From Solea solea (Eukaryota > Chordata > Actinopteri > Pleuronectiformes > Soleidae): 64,000 nucleotides of DNA. The notes under the pieces are model-generated. The model was not told the DNA's origin. It saw nothing but the letters and a program-made list of their open reading frames with translations, and did not search any database. The DNA lies in the NCBI RefSeq assembly GCF_958295425.1, contig NC_081145.1:17897272-17961271 (forward strand), given 5' to 3'. Made by a program: the position numbers and the translations under genes. This document shows, in pieces, positions 23,606 through 35,225 of this stretch (position 1 is its first letter; each line of letters opens with the position of its first letter).

Positions 23606-24557
23606 CTTTAAAAGTATGGTGTTCGTATCCAGTTAATAAGGATAGATTGAGCTGATTTATCATGGAGTTGTTAATTAAAGGAAAAACATCTTCAAACAGT
23701 TTAGTGGGGATGGGCTCTAACTGGCAGGTTGATGGTTTGGATGATGATACTAATGATGCTAACTCAGGGAGGTCTATAGGGGAGAAACTGTCTAACTGTG
23801 CATCTGGTGCTTTTAAAGCTCTTGTGCGAAAAAAAAAATCTGTACCACTAGGAGGGCGGAGGTGATTATTTTTTTCTCTAATTGATGTTATTTTATTCAC
23901 GAAAAAGCTCATGAAGTCGTCACTGCTCAGTGTTAAAGAAATGGACGGCTCAGTTGAGCGGTGACTCTGTGTCTGTCTGGCTACACAGCTGAAATGAATC
24001 TTGTGATTATCCTTCTTTTCTTCAATTAAAGAAGAGTAAAAGTCAGCTCTAGCTTTATGTAAGGGCTTTTTGTATGTTACAAAACCATCTTTCATTGCTA
24101 CATCATATTCTTCTCGATTAGATGAACGCCATTTTCTTTCTAATCTACATAAGCCTGTGTAAGTGTTTGATTCACCCCTATCAACACTATCTAATGTAGT
24201 AACCTCACGACAGGTAACAATAGCATCATCAGACAGGGACCGACTGTAGCGGTATTTTTTCCTCATGTCATTGTAATTCATTATTGTACATGTTACTAAG
24301 TAATGATCAGATAGGAAAGGTGGCAACGTCTTTACATTTTCGATATCTGTGCCATACAGTATGTGAGAACACGATTGACTAAGGCAGTAAGTGAGTTTAT
24401 TGACGTGTTGAGTAAAACCAATTGATTCTAACAGCGAATTAAATGCAGAACCAAGACTATCACTGTCCACATCGACATGGATGTTGAAATCCCCCACAAT
24501 GACGATTGTATCTGTCCTTACTAACTCAGATAAAAATTCAGAGAACTCTGATAGCAA
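23565..24557 (-). pseudogene. LINE endonuclease C-terminal part and linker to RT
   Basis: 330-codon open frame. The apurinic-type endonuclease signature Gly-Asp-Phe-Asn-Ile-His-Val-Asp lies at residues 22-29 and Ser-Asp-His-Tyr-Leu-Val at 83-88. The expected Thr-Leu-Asp-Leu block before it is altered (Ser-His-Ile-Leu). After residue 110 comes the linker typical of L2 ORF2, including Ser-Thr-Cys-x-Leu-Glu-Pro-Ile-Pro-Thr-Lys near residue 280 just before the RT. It ends at a stop 5' of the RT block, which continues in another frame from 23605. A frameshift also separates it from the endonuclease N-terminus at 24593-24868. This is the longest open frame in the window. Confidence 0.85.
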
Positions 24558-24592
24558 CTCTGAATAAGGTGAAGGTGTACGATAAACTGTAA

Positions 24593-24868
24593 CTATCGCA
24601 ACTGGTTTCTGTGATTTCTAGGATGAGAAAGACTGAGGATAAGGCTTTCAAGAAAGAAATATCCAGCTTTAGGCTTGGGGTTGATTAATAGATTGGTATT
24701 GAAAATGGCTGCGACTCTCCTTGGGCCAAGCTTCTGGAAATATGAGTATTTCTTTGAGTCGGTGGTATATTCATATTCTTCTTGTAACCATATTTTGGTA
24801 ATGCAGAATAAGTCAATATGATTGTCAGTTATTAAATCATTAACATTTTGAGGAGAGTGAAATTCCAC
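24593..24868 (-). pseudogene. LINE endonuclease N-terminal part
   Basis: 91-codon frame. It contains Asp-Leu-Ile-Thr-Asp-Asn-His-Ile-Asp-Leu-Phe-Cys-Ile-Thr and then Lys-Ile-Trp-Leu-Gln, where L2-type elements normally have Thr-Glu-Thr-Trp-Leu. The catalytic Glu of the endonuclease is therefore replaced by Lys here. A Arg-Val-Ala-Ala-Ile-Phe block follows (normally preceded by Gly-Gly-Gly). The ending Leu-Ile-Leu-Ser-Leu-Ser-His-Pro is typical, after which the frame is lost. It lies in a different frame from the next endonuclease part at 23565-24557. Confidence 0.8.
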
Positions 24869-25125
24869 ATTTAAATGTGTACATTTGTAGTATTCTTTGA
24901 ATCCGTTACATTATTGGTGGTCATTTTTATTAGAATAAAATCCCTAACTCCTCTTTTGTTTATTTTTGATTTAATTAATGTAGTAGGTCGGGGACAGACA
25001 CAGTCTCTATGGGATTTTGAGGAGGTGACCGCTAAAATGGAAGCACAGAGAAGTGTGTAAGACTGCAACTCTGCCTCCTGGTCTCAACTCTGGATTGTCA
25101 CAATTTTGGATTTGTAAATAAACGT

Positions 25126-27153
25126 TGACATATTTGTAGATAGAACTAGCTCTTGAGCTAGAGTTGCACTACAACAATCAACGAATACCATATTGTTAAG
25201 CAACATCGTGAGTGATACTAAACTCTTGTCTGCCAAAGTGACATCAATAACTATCCATCCTGAATTTCAGGAGGGATAAAGACGGGCATATTTACAAAAA
25301 GTGCAGCAAACTGAACCTATCCCTATTAGGCCACTAGTCATATGAGTAACGCTTTGTCTGCAGTGGTTTAATTTCCCACTAAACACTAAACTGATACTCA
25401 GCCTCAGTACTGAGTGAGAAAGACTGCAAAGAGAAATGATGTTCCCATACCACTTCCACACACTGCTTTTGGGCAGACTATCATTCCTATTAAACTAATA
25501 AGAGTTAGCTTCTTATCACACAATGTCTTGGCAAAGTCACTTCCACCCTTGAACAAAACATAATGTGTTTCAATGAGGGGGCTTAATCAATCACCAAGGA
25601 CCAAATAAAGCTGTTTAATCCTTTGCAATTTCCCTTCTCCTATTCTACATTATCATTGATTTCTCCTGCAGTTTTCACACACAAGCTTCACTATTACAGA
25701 GCATTGATGTGTCCTGTGAGCAGGTACCAATTTATTTATTTTCATGTTACTGCTCAAAATAAACCAATTTTATTTAAAACCTAGCGAGAGATCTCTACCA
25801 ACTAGCAGTTGGTAGAAGTCAGTCTGTACAAATCGTACTGAAAATGTGTTTGTTTTGTTAGACTTTAATTAAAATCTTTTAATTAAATGTCACGATGGGA
25901 CACTCCAGCATAAATAGTATGTTAATTTAAAGAGGTTTGAGCCAGAGGAGGTCAGACAGAAGACATCAGGCAATCCTTTAAATATAGAAATCATGGTCAG
26001 TCGGTCAGCTAAATGAGACAGACCAGAGGGTGACAAGGGACATTAAGCTCCTTAATCAGTCAGTCGGTCCATGAAAAATATTTCCATAATGACATAGCTG
26101 TGACCTCAGTTCTAAGTTGCTTTGTCTCAGTTGTAACTGTCAGTCACTTATCCAAAGGACCTGCCAATCCCAGACCATGTGTTTCTCTAAAGTCATGTGC
26201 TCACAGAATGATGACAGAAACATGACTGTATTTGATACTAAAACATGAACGCTTTTGAAATAGATGAGGGGTATTTCTAAGTCTTAGGTAGTGGAAGGTT
26301 AGATGTTGTTGTATTAACCAAATTAAACTCATAATTTTCAATGGTTCATTTCAAGTACAACAGAGAACCCAGTTTAGCCTTGGCAATTCAAAGTTAGTGT
26401 TCATTGTATTCCCCGAGAAGGATGTGTTACAGCAGACTAAATAACAAACAGTTTAACATGGAAATTGGAAACTATGTGCTTCAAAGGGATATTTTCCACT
26501 CATTACAAACAAAGCACATTTGCAAATCCTTTAGGATGCATCAGCATCAACCAAGTAAAGTAACTCTGTCCAAACAGCTTTGATTACAAACAGTGGAGAG
26601 TTCGAGTACCATCTAAATCAAGGTGTCCAAGGTGGTTGGTGTTTGAAGTCTTATAGGTGGAGGAAGTTTGGAAAATGAATACTTGATCTTAAAATCTCCA
26701 AAACGAAGGCAAACATAACTTGGCTGTCGGCTAAAATGATAGCACCAATTTATTTATGTTCCAAAACCAAATGGCTATTTTTTTTTACCCGATTTTTACC
26801 AGAAAATTGACGTAGTTTGATCTCTATGCATAGGTTGTTAACATGATTTGGCATCATTGTGAATATAAATGACTATTTCAGATGAGTGAACTGTCTTTGG
26901 GGAGATCCACGTTTTTGCTGTCCAATTTATGGTATGAAAATCTAAACCATGTGTTTTAATTTATTTGTCATTAACAATAGTTGCTTTTCTATCTCGTGAA
27001 ACCATGGCTTTTTCATTTTGCCAACAAGACAGCTGTGACAAATGTATTTCCCCCTTAGACAAGCTATTATGAGCAGCACTTTGGCCCGAGAACCCTGCAG
27101 ATATTCTGCTCATGGCTTCTGGTTCTACTTTTATTTATTTTTTTCCTCTGCAG
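25126..27153. other. gene-free AT-rich stretch
   Basis: No gene or recognisable repeat family. It includes a small CTAGCTC-TT-GAGCTAG hairpin near 25146-25161 and short direct GTCAGTCGGTCAG-like words near 25997 and 26059. It is probably intronic or intergenic. Confidence 0.5.
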
Positions 27154-27321
27154 GGCACCATCCATCGCCAGGGCTGCTCGCCTGTCACGTCGCTGCGCAG
27201 ACAATGGCTTCCTGACATGAGAGCTCCTTGTAAAAGATGTTGCGAGCCCTCGATCGCAGTGGAATACAAACCCGTACGCACACATGCGCAAGGCAAACTC
27301 ATCGTTGCCACAAACATGTGA
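27154..27321 (+). CDS. candidate 3'-terminal coding exon, cysteine-rich, function unknown
   Basis: A near-ideal splice acceptor (TTTATTTATTTTTTTCCTCTGCAG, the AG at 27152-27153) is followed directly by an open frame of 55 codons ending in TGA at 27319-27321. Beginning at phase 0 it reads Gly-Thr-Ile-His-Arg-Gln-Gly-Cys and contains Ala-Pro-Cys-Lys-Arg-Cys-Cys-Glu-Pro. The segment is visibly GC- and CpG-richer than its flanks and its codons favour C or G at the third position, as in real exons. I recognise no family. Opposing frames on the minus strand exist over the same bases. Partner exons would have to lie to the left, and none was found in this window. Confidence 0.25.
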   Translation, partial: GTIHRQGCSPVTSLRRQWLPDMRAPCKRCCEPSIAVEYKPVRTHAQGKLIVATNM

Positions 27322-27327
27322 ACATTT

Positions 27328-27369
27328 GCACACACACACTCAGAGAGAGAGAGAGAGAGAGAAAGAGAG
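27328..27369. repeat. (CA)n then (GA)n compound microsatellite
   Basis: Six CA units, a short TCAG junction, then about 13 GA units. Confidence 0.9.
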
Positions 27370-27399
27370 CAAAAGAGAAATCTAATCTGACCCCGAATC

Positions 27400-29745
27400 A
27401 AATCCTATCCTATTGTTTTTTAGACAGTAAAGAAAGGTGAGGGAGTGTCACTGAGAAGTGTACAATGGTAAAGTAATCACTATTTCAAGTGTTTTTTGAG
27501 CCCCCCCCCACCCCCACTCCTCACCAACCACACACCACTTTGAAGGGTAGTGAGATTCCAATCACTTTATAGCTGCCAAAATGGCTTTAGTAAATTGTTG
27601 ACAGCCAAATCCATGTCAATCCGTTGAGTGATTGCATGCTGCAAAAGGTCTAATCTTATTTTCTCTTCAGTCTCTGATGGTCTGGAAATGAACAAACAAA
27701 GTTTAGGTTTTTGTCTTATTATTTTCCCCTATGATGCTCTGCTTTATTATTCAGCACAAGCATTTCCAGTAGAAAATATGGTGGGTGCAGTATGGGAATC
27801 TCCTATTAAACTATCCTCTATGAAAAGTGTAAATCCCTTCAAGGGACACATTGCAGGGCTACAGCATGAACACAGGATGATAAGGTCATTCTTATACAGA
27901 TGTACATGCTCAGTGCTCATGGATTTCGCTGATGTTACAAACATAAAAATGCTTATGGAGACCCCGTGCCTCTGGCTCCCCCCCCCCCCTGCATTGTTAA
28001 TGCTATTCATGCATTTAATATTGTCACTAAAAGACCTGAGTCATGAAAAAAATATGAGGTAATTTATATGAGCTGTACTGGTTAAAATAGATGAAAGTTG
28101 GTATTTTATTCCAAAAAAAAAAAATATATATATATATAATAAAAGTGTCAAAAGCGTGTTCCTGAGAACAATGTACTTTGCAAAGAAACAAAGAAGGAAA
28201 GACAGAATGAAAAAAAGACAGAAAGTTTTACTTTTTAAAAATCCTCAGTTTTCCATTATAGGCACACTGCATCGGACCAATGACTTCTTAACCCCCTCAC
28301 ACATTTCACCTTGAAAATGTCTGACCTTGCACAAAGCTAATGACATGCAACTGATGCCTCAATTGAAAAAAAGTGGTGACCAAGAACGTTCCCTCTGTCA
28401 TTTCATTTCTCAAACCTGGCATCATTAACTCTGTTGGATGAGTGTAATGTCTTTTAGCACTTCCCAATGAAAAGTCTGCTCCCTTCTATTTTAATATTTC
28501 GAATTAATTTAGCAGGACTAGAATCACCAGTGCAAGCTTAAAAAAAGATGAGCAGATGGGAAGCAGGTATAGATTAGACAATAACATTTAATGATGTGAA
28601 TAAAATACAAACCATAATAGTTTGTGTTCTTTTTATAAGCATACACATTTAGCAATTCACATTATTTTAAAGCTGTTATTATATTCTAAACAATGTTATA
28701 TTGCCATGTTGTACAAGGTACAATACTGTAGAGGGTTTGTGATTTTATCAAACCAATAATGCCAATAATGAAGACAGATTGTTTTCGGTCTGCAGTGTTA
28801 CATAATGGGTTAAAATTTCATTTTAAACTGCAGGTTTAATCCTGTTTTATCATCCATACGTCTTTGTTACGCAATAATCACTTTTACCATGTTTGCCAAA
28901 CATGAGCAGTCACACTGAGCAGACATTTGGTGCATATAAGATCCCACCAAATACCGCCCCCGACAAGATGATGTTATGGTGAATTCACTTGTCAGTGTTA
29001 AGATGCAACACCTGTTTTACTCATCTGCATTAAAGTCTTTATTCCTCTCATTTATATAAAGTCCCCGAGTGTTTTTATTTGACCTTGCTAGAAGTTGATT
29101 GGCTGCTATCAGTGTATTGCCACCAGGTATGGTGTATTAATCACAATTAAAATCCACACTTCTGTCTCATTAGATTTGCAACAACATGCATTCCAGTGCA
29201 GACACCCCACTGAGATGTGAAGTCTGTCATGGACACATGCAGTCACACAGAGCTGCATCTGCCAACAAGGAAAATTTGAGCTGAGAACACAATATAACCC
29301 TGAGAGATTGTTCTTTTTCCATTATCACCATTAGTCTGGAAATTAATTGCCTCCTGACTAAATAAATAACAGTTTGATGATAATTTTACTGTACTGAAGA
29401 ATTCTCTTCCTAATCATTATTTCTGCAGGCAGGTCAAGGATCATGTTTTGCTACTAAACAGTATGATATAGTCACTTATCAACACCTGGAGGTCCAGATG
29501 CTTGAAACCTTACTCTCTAACAGAGGGGCATAAACTATTTACTTGAACTTGTATGTCAAACAAATGTTGAGGACTGTTGGTCGGCTGTATGCAGCAGACA
29601 TTGTTTGAGTTAAGTCCAGTCACCTACAGCTAATGCCTGAAGATGACTATGACCTAGTGACCTTCGCCGATGTTTAAAAAAAACGTTGTGCAAAAACAGC
29701 ATATATCAGCTGTTCTAATTTTCAGCTTTCAGCATATACATCTCA
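27400..29745. other. gene-free stretch with homopolymer runs
   Basis: No gene is recognised. It holds C-runs at about 27503-27510 and 27978-27989, and an A-run plus (TA)n at 28113-28140. A 144-codon plus-strand open frame (27628-28062) has no protein-like features, crosses the C-run and is antisense to another open frame. I treat it as chance. Confidence 0.45.
28113..28140. repeat. A-run and (TA)n
   Basis: Twelve A residues followed by about eight TA units. Confidence 0.85.
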
Positions 29746-29830
29746 AGGGTGTTAAACCTCTGGCATGCAGGCTGTATATGGCCTGAAGTACAATTGACAC
29801 ATTCAAAACAAAACTCTCATGTCAGCAAAA
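29746..29830. mobile_element. hAT-like element, left-end fragment
   Basis: AAGGGTGTTAAAC, then CATGCAGGCTGTATATGGCCTG and AATTGACAC, matches the layout of hAT ends of the type seen intact at 20542 (CAGGGGTCTCAA...GGCC). No matching right end was found downstream, so this is a fragment. The call rests on pattern resemblance. Confidence 0.35.
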
Positions 29831-30155
29831 TAACATTTCCTGCAATATGACTTAAATATTAGACTTGCATGTGCTTCAGGGTGGACTCTCATGTCAGGGT
29901 CATGGTGAAGGGAATTGTATTTTCCATTACTTATAATGGCAACTGTCATGCAAAGAAAGGTAGAAGGGAATTGACCAAATATTATAATTTATTTACACGG
30001 TTATGAAAAAGGCCAAGCTCAAACATCAACATTGAGCGAAGCAGGCAGCTAAACTGGAGGAGCACAAGAACAAAAGCACTTGGAGGAAACTAATACTTTT
30101 GGGGCAAATTTGCTAAATAAGTAGATCATTTAAATCAGAGAAAAGGAAACTCAGG

Positions 30156-30308
30156 ACTGTATGTTTGTTTCAAAAAGCATTCGATTTGTCAGATTTCAGT
30201 CAGACGAATAAAATAATTTGGTTTTCTTAATGTCGATTAAAATTGAGCTAGTCTTAGTCAGACTATGGCCTTAGCTCGATTAAACTGTGCATGCAATTGT
30301 ACTGAATG
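30156..30308 (-). mobile_element. miniature element, second copy of the 38068 family
   Basis: The right part (GACTATGGCC, TAGCTCGATTAAACTGTGCATG, TACTGAATG) is the reverse complement, with few changes, of the left end of the element at 38068-38392, and the TTGGTTTTCTTAATGTC block is also shared in inverted order. Two diverged copies in one window show a dispersed family. No coding capacity. Confidence 0.6.
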
Positions 30309-30545
30309 ATAGGACCGAAATCCATCATTGTAATCTTCTTTCTCAGGTCATTTTTCACGAGTCCTGCTTCTTTTTTTTAGACAATATGTACTTTTATGAT
30401 AAAATGGCACTTTCAAAGGAGCATAGAAATAGGAGCATAAGCCGAACAAACAGGCAGCAGCAAATAAAACCATTTAACCTCTTCAACCTGTGTGCCCATG
30501 CGAGGCAAATGGCAAATACATAAATGTGGGCATATAAACACAACT

Positions 30546-30562
30546 GCACACACACACACACA
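30546..30562. repeat. (CA)n microsatellite
   Basis: About eight CA units. Confidence 0.85.
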
Positions 30563-31152
30563 GAGTCAAGCAAGCAAAGTGTGAATAGTGAATAGGCTGG
30601 ATACAATATATTGCATTATATTGCATTCATTCTGGCCACCGCATTGTGTCAGCAGAATCTCATTATTTCCATGCACCCTCCGAGGCAATTATCAGGTGGG
30701 GAAGTACTTGCTCCCTATTGGGCGGCATTATTTGTTCCAAGGTTATGGCTCTAACTAAATGTGTGGCTCAGAGTAACATGTCCGTCCCCTCGCGGTATCT
30801 GTGTGTCAGTAAATGGAGTTGGATGCGTTCGGATCATTATTAGTCTTTTCACTGAAAAGCCGATGCAGAATTGGCTGCTGGGACTTTAAGTCACTGAGGT
30901 GTCAAATGTCAAAGAGGACTCTGCTTTTCATCTGGTAATTACAGAGAGCTGAACCGAATGATATAGAGCAGAGCTTAGCCAGAAACAATGGAGAGAGTCA
31001 ATTTCACCCCCTGCCCCTCCCAAAGTTTCGAAATGTAATAATTTCCTCTTTATTCACACAACCAAACATAGTCTAATGTGACAAAAAGATGATCATTTTC
31101 CCTGGCACTGAATATCAGTGAAAACTTAATCGTGAACTTAAAATAATGTCTA

Positions 31153-31341
31153 TTAAAGGTGCAGTGCATAATAACTTTGTTTGGTCTTTATAAACTGAAA
31201 CGTTATTTGTATATTGCAATATGTGTAATGTTCACAGCTGTCTATCTAATTTGCTTCTGTCAGTCATGCAGAGAAATACAGAGAGCGCTGCGTGGAGGTG
31301 ATAGTTTGTTTGTATTTAAAAGTGACATATGGCAGCTTTAA
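31153..31341. mobile_element. TTAA-flanked miniature element (MITE)
   Basis: The 189-bp unit is bounded by TTAA on both sides (31153-31156 and 31338-31341). Just inside, the ends are inverted: TTAAAGGTGCAGTG on the left and TTAAAGCTGCCATA reading in from the right. TTAA target duplications are produced by piggyBac- and Kolobok-type transposases. I recognise the AAAGGTGCA end as one common in fish miniature elements. A 60-codon frame crosses it without meaning. Confidence 0.6.
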
Positions 31342-31639
31342 CCAACTCCCACCACATACCATATACAGTATGAAGTCGATTAAACTGTCTCTGAGTCCCT
31401 CAGAGTTATTGTAGCATCTTTGTTGCCTCTTTTAGAAACAGTTCATGCGCTAAAGTATATGGTTCTTTCCTGCCAAGAAAAGATATGCAACTGGGGGTTA
31501 TCTGGTAGTACAAGAGGAAATGTGAATATGGGCAAAACAAGAGAGAAAGACATGTGTGCCAAGTTTTTCCTCAGTCTTAATAAGGGTTTAAAATGTGATA
31601 TCACTGCATATACTATATAGGAACTGTCAATTCTAAGGC

Positions 31640-31745
31640 AGCACCCATCTCCATCTGGGTACCTTGCTCAAGGGCACCTAAGTCCCTGACCAGTCCTAAG
31701 GATTCCTGTTTCTAAAGCCCAATGCCGTTCCACTGACAAAATCTA
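31640..31745 (-). mobile_element. SINE body fragment
   Basis: The plus strand reads CTGGGTACCTTGCTCAAGGGCACC, the reverse complement of the GAGCAAGGTACCCA block in the SINE at 51517-51737. The adjoining eroded sequence resembles its tRNA-derived head (GGCATTGGGCTTTAGAAAC on the minus strand). Only about 100 bases survive. Confidence 0.5.
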
Positions 31746-32812
31746 TCACACTAGGAAATGAACTTATGTAATTGGCTTTACAGCTTAGGACAAAAGTAGC
31801 ACAACTCATTTCCAGGAGTTGTTGTGCAGCACCGTAACAAATTCATGTAAAATGTCAACATTGTATCTGAATGGAAAGAACACAAAATTGACATATTGCA
31901 TTATGTCTACATACACAAATTTTGCTTGGTTGCAAGTATCGTTGGAGAGGTTCACCGGACTGCTGTGTGAAATATTATGTCTAAATGCTACAGCAACATA
32001 TATTAAGACATGTCACTGTGTATTTCATCCGTTTGAGAAGACCTATTAACTATATTATAGGTTATATGGAAACCCCCATGGTGCTAAATTTCATTTATAG
32101 AAGTATGGCTGACACTGAATGATGATTGAAGGTTAATTATATGCCAAGACTGAAAATGGGGAAGCCATGCAACTATTCAACCATTTCTGATCTAGAATTG
32201 CAGCTGTGATACTTGGGCCTCAGTTCAGTGTTAAAACTGAGTCAAGACTGTCCAAGAAAAACACATCCCCCATCACAAGTGATGAATTGTCTGTCAGGGG
32301 ACTATGTAGTGGTATTTCAATCTACATATGATAATTGCAGGGATGAGTAATGGAGGGCAAGGGAGTCCAATGAAAGTGAATGTCCTATAGAGATTTCCTG
32401 AAACATGGACAATATTTTAAAAGTTCTCCAAAGGAAAATTACAGACAACCCAATGCCCTTAACTACATATTTGTATAGGCAAATGTTGTGGCAAACGACA
32501 AACCCTACATGGATCATTTTACAATGAGAAAAAAACAAACACAATTCCTTCACCTAATGCTCTCCAATTTATCCCAATATAACCACCCTTTCTCATTACT
32601 CACCAAGCAGAAAATGTGTCCTGTTTTTTTTCCCTTGAATTCAAATGATCCTGTTTGCGTAGTATAAATTCAGGTCTACTAAAACAGAATACCATAATCA
32701 CCACATAACAACTTAATGGATTTTCTCACTCTGCTTCCTTGCCTCAGACATGCATTAACTCATCTCACAGGAGTCCTGACTCAGCACTAATTTGCTGGCA
32801 ACAAATTTACTT
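31746..32812. other. gene-free AT-rich stretch
   Basis: No recognisable gene or repeat. Open frames are below 80 codons. Confidence 0.5.
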
Positions 32813-32827
32813 CACTCTCTCACTCAC

Positions 32828-32866
<39 letters not shown>
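32813..32866. repeat. (CT)n microsatellite, long
   Basis: CACT units passing into about 19 uninterrupted CT units. This is the longest pure dinucleotide tract in the window. Confidence 0.95.
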
Positions 32867-32867
<1 letters not shown>

Positions 32868-34712
32868 AGGGAGGAAGCAAAATTCACAAATATCATCCCC
32901 TAAAAAATAATGCTGTCATGGCATTAATTAACCTCATTTAGACAATATGGCAAAGATAACTGGCTAAGACAGTCGGTGCTTCTCAATTTAAGAAGTTTTG
33001 ACCTTTAATTACATCTGCCCAATTACTATAAATAATAAAACAGTGTGCCAATATTTATCTTCTTATGGATTATTCTGTCAAATATGGCTACTTTAAGTGG
33101 CATACCATTAAATATAATATTTCACTTTAGTCAGTCAGTGTATTTGGAAGTCAAAAGTTTACTGGGTAAAGAGCTATCCGTCCCCTATTTGGAATAATTT
33201 GGAAGACTATAATGAAGGAAATAACATCACTTTTAATGTTAAATAAATAGATCAAATGACACAGATCAATAGTTTTAACTGAGAACTCATGGGGCACAGT
33301 TGTAGCAGTTTAGTGGATGTAACAGTGCTTTACTCAATTCAAGTGGCGAGAGAAAAGGATTTATAGTTCACGGCTAAAGCCAAAGAATGACTTCAGGAAT
33401 CCCATAATAAATGGTGGAGAAGACCACCACAAGTATCCAACTGATACCAAAGCCAATAAAAATGTGCTGCTCCCAGTTGGAGAGAAACCAACACCACAGG
33501 GCAGCAGCAGGATAAAAAAGGTCTCCTGAACAATTGATAAGGCAAGGTGGGCTCAGTAAAGTGTGTACAATGACACAATGCCGTGTCGCTCTTCAATTGT
33601 GCTGTGTAATTCTTTTTCAGTTAAAGCACTGCTGTGATAGCAAAATACAGGGAGAACAGTTCCTTCATAGTGCTTCATATATTGTACAAGAAAAATGAAT
33701 GTAGTCAAATAACCCCCCCAAAAAACCTCAAGGCACTTTACAATACTGCTGGTTTCTATTAAAGGGCAAACACCTAAATTCATCTAACAGATAAAATGTT
33801 AACATTTTACTGTGACTCAATTCAACAATCAAAAGGCCAAAAACAAAAACCAAGGAAAGTTTGACAGTTACTTACCCAACACAACCTTCTCAAAGCAACT
33901 AGAGAGCGCACTAACTTTTTCTTCACTACAGCAGGGGACTAATCACTAGAGTTGCAAAGATTACTCAACATGAAAAAAATCAATGACAGCAGTAGTTGCT
34001 GATGAATATAATGGTCGCCAATTGTCGGCTATGTCATTACTCATTTTTTTTCACACTGTGGAGCTGAATAACATCCTGTTATGGAGTGAGTCATCCCGCT
34101 TTCTACCCATCTCTGTGGAGCCTGGCACACACACACATAGAAACCCCTGCCCGCACAAACGATGAAACCTTTTTTTTTTTAAGCAGTGCTATCTTTCAAA
34201 GTTGTTGTCCTGTCTGGTGCGTAAAACTTCCTAAATACTGACAGGAAGTGCCAAACTATAGTCTCGCACAAAAATAATGGCGGACGTGTAGTCTCTTGTT
34301 TCTGACAAAAATAAGGTCTATAAGAGACTTCATAAGTGACCTCACCATGACAACAAGCAAGTGAATGTTGAAGACACGCATTGCAACGTGTGAACAAAGG
34401 TTCAAACCAGAGCTAAGAGCATAGGGGTAAGATACACCTTATACACTGTCTAGATAAATGGTGTGATGCCTCTCCCATTGTAACATGCACTATATTCAGG
34501 TCAATAAATCAAGCAGAAAATAGGCTAAGAATGACTGAGTGGTTAGTTCAACCACACTCTTCTATCAAGACTAATGTGGTTCCAAACAACTTATGTAGTG
34601 TCCAGGGGAAGGAGTTTATAGGTTAAGGATCTTCGTAGGTTGTCCTGAATTCAACCATGCTTCATGAAAGTAGGGCCATACATCAGGTGAGGTCAATTAC
34701 AAGGCTGAGATC
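32867..34712. other. gene-free stretch
   Basis: I find no supported gene. A minus-strand stretch from about 33590 down to a TAG near 33372 is open for about 70 codons and ends in a hydrophobic segment, but it lacks a start codon and a good splice site and is noted as rejected. Confidence 0.45.
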
Positions 34713-34772
34713 ATTTGTGTGTTTATGTATATATATATGTATATTTGTGTGTATATACATAAACACACAAAT
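34713..34772. repeat. palindrome with perfect 21-bp arms
   Basis: The arm at 34713-34733 (ATTTGTGTGTTTATGTATATA without its first base is exactly mirrored) pairs base for base with 34752-34772, leaving an 18-base AT/TG-rich centre. Shorter nested complementary words lie inside, so the sequence can form a long hairpin or cruciform. It is built from TG/TA low-complexity sequence, so an origin by inverted duplication of a microsatellite is likely. Confidence 0.85.
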
Positions 34773-35034
34773 ATACATATATGGATATTGTGATTATATA
34801 TAAATATATTGTACTAAATATAAGAAATGTCGGTTACATTCATAAGTAAAAAAAAAGCGTGCACAGGAAACTTTGGAAGCGAATGATGAGGACAGGGGAT
34901 TTGGTGCTAATTAAAGAGAAAGTTAAAGCATTTGTGACCTTTGACCCATTTTGACTGATACATTATGTGTTTACACATTTTATTTTGATTAAAAATGCGA
35001 GATTGGTGTCCCATTGTCCTTTTTGCATGACACA

Positions 35035-35225
35035 AGAAAGAACCCAAACCTTGTTAAAAAAGTAACTAAGTAACTTCTACTCTGTGTACATTTTAAACAA
35101 CCCTACTTTCTTACTTTAACTTACATTTTTAGACCAGTACTTTGCTTATACTTAAGTAAACATTATATCAAAATAGTGGTACTTTTACTTGAGTAGACTA
35201 TTTCAGTACTCTTTCCAACCTCTGA
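35035..35225. repeat. dispersed repeat rich in AGTAACTT/TACTTGAGTA words
   Basis: Degenerate iterations of AAGTAACT, TACTTTAACTTAC, TTTTAGACCAGTACTT, ACTTAAGTAAAC, TACTTTTACTTGAGTAG and TTTCAGTACTCTTTCCAACCTCTG. This word pattern is a very common dispersed repeat in teleosts. I do not know its transposon class. Confidence 0.55.

Larger units (their letters stand above)
22396..25125 (-). mobile_element. L2-clade LINE (Maui-like), degenerate
   Basis: This non-LTR retrotransposon lies on the minus strand. Its 3' end is intact: the sequence GATTTGGCACGACACAAATA followed by AAATGG and ATTGAATTGAATA at about 22430-22396 is the typical terminus with ATTGA tail. Next, reading 5'-ward, come the 3' UTR (about 22400-23080, with CT-rich tract), a broken reverse transcriptase, an endonuclease and a short 5' leader. 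The 5' end is uncertain, since I judged homology by eye to about 25125. Full L2 elements also encode the RT thumb region, and here the sequence drops from the Ala-Asp-Asp motif into 3' UTR, so the C-terminal ORF part is deleted. It cannot transpose. Confidence 0.85.

Noticed and set aside
23662..23865. 67-codon plus-strand frame.
   Set aside because: It is antisense to the LINE endonuclease-RT linker.
27628..28062. 144-codon plus-strand frame.
   Set aside because: It crosses a C homopolymer, has an antisense frame of similar quality, and shows no domain or codon bias.
33372..33590. Minus-strand open stretch of about 70 codons ending in a hydrophobic segment.
   Set aside because: It has no start codon and no clear polypyrimidine acceptor, and other frames are open over it. 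Weaker than the two listed terminal exon candidates.
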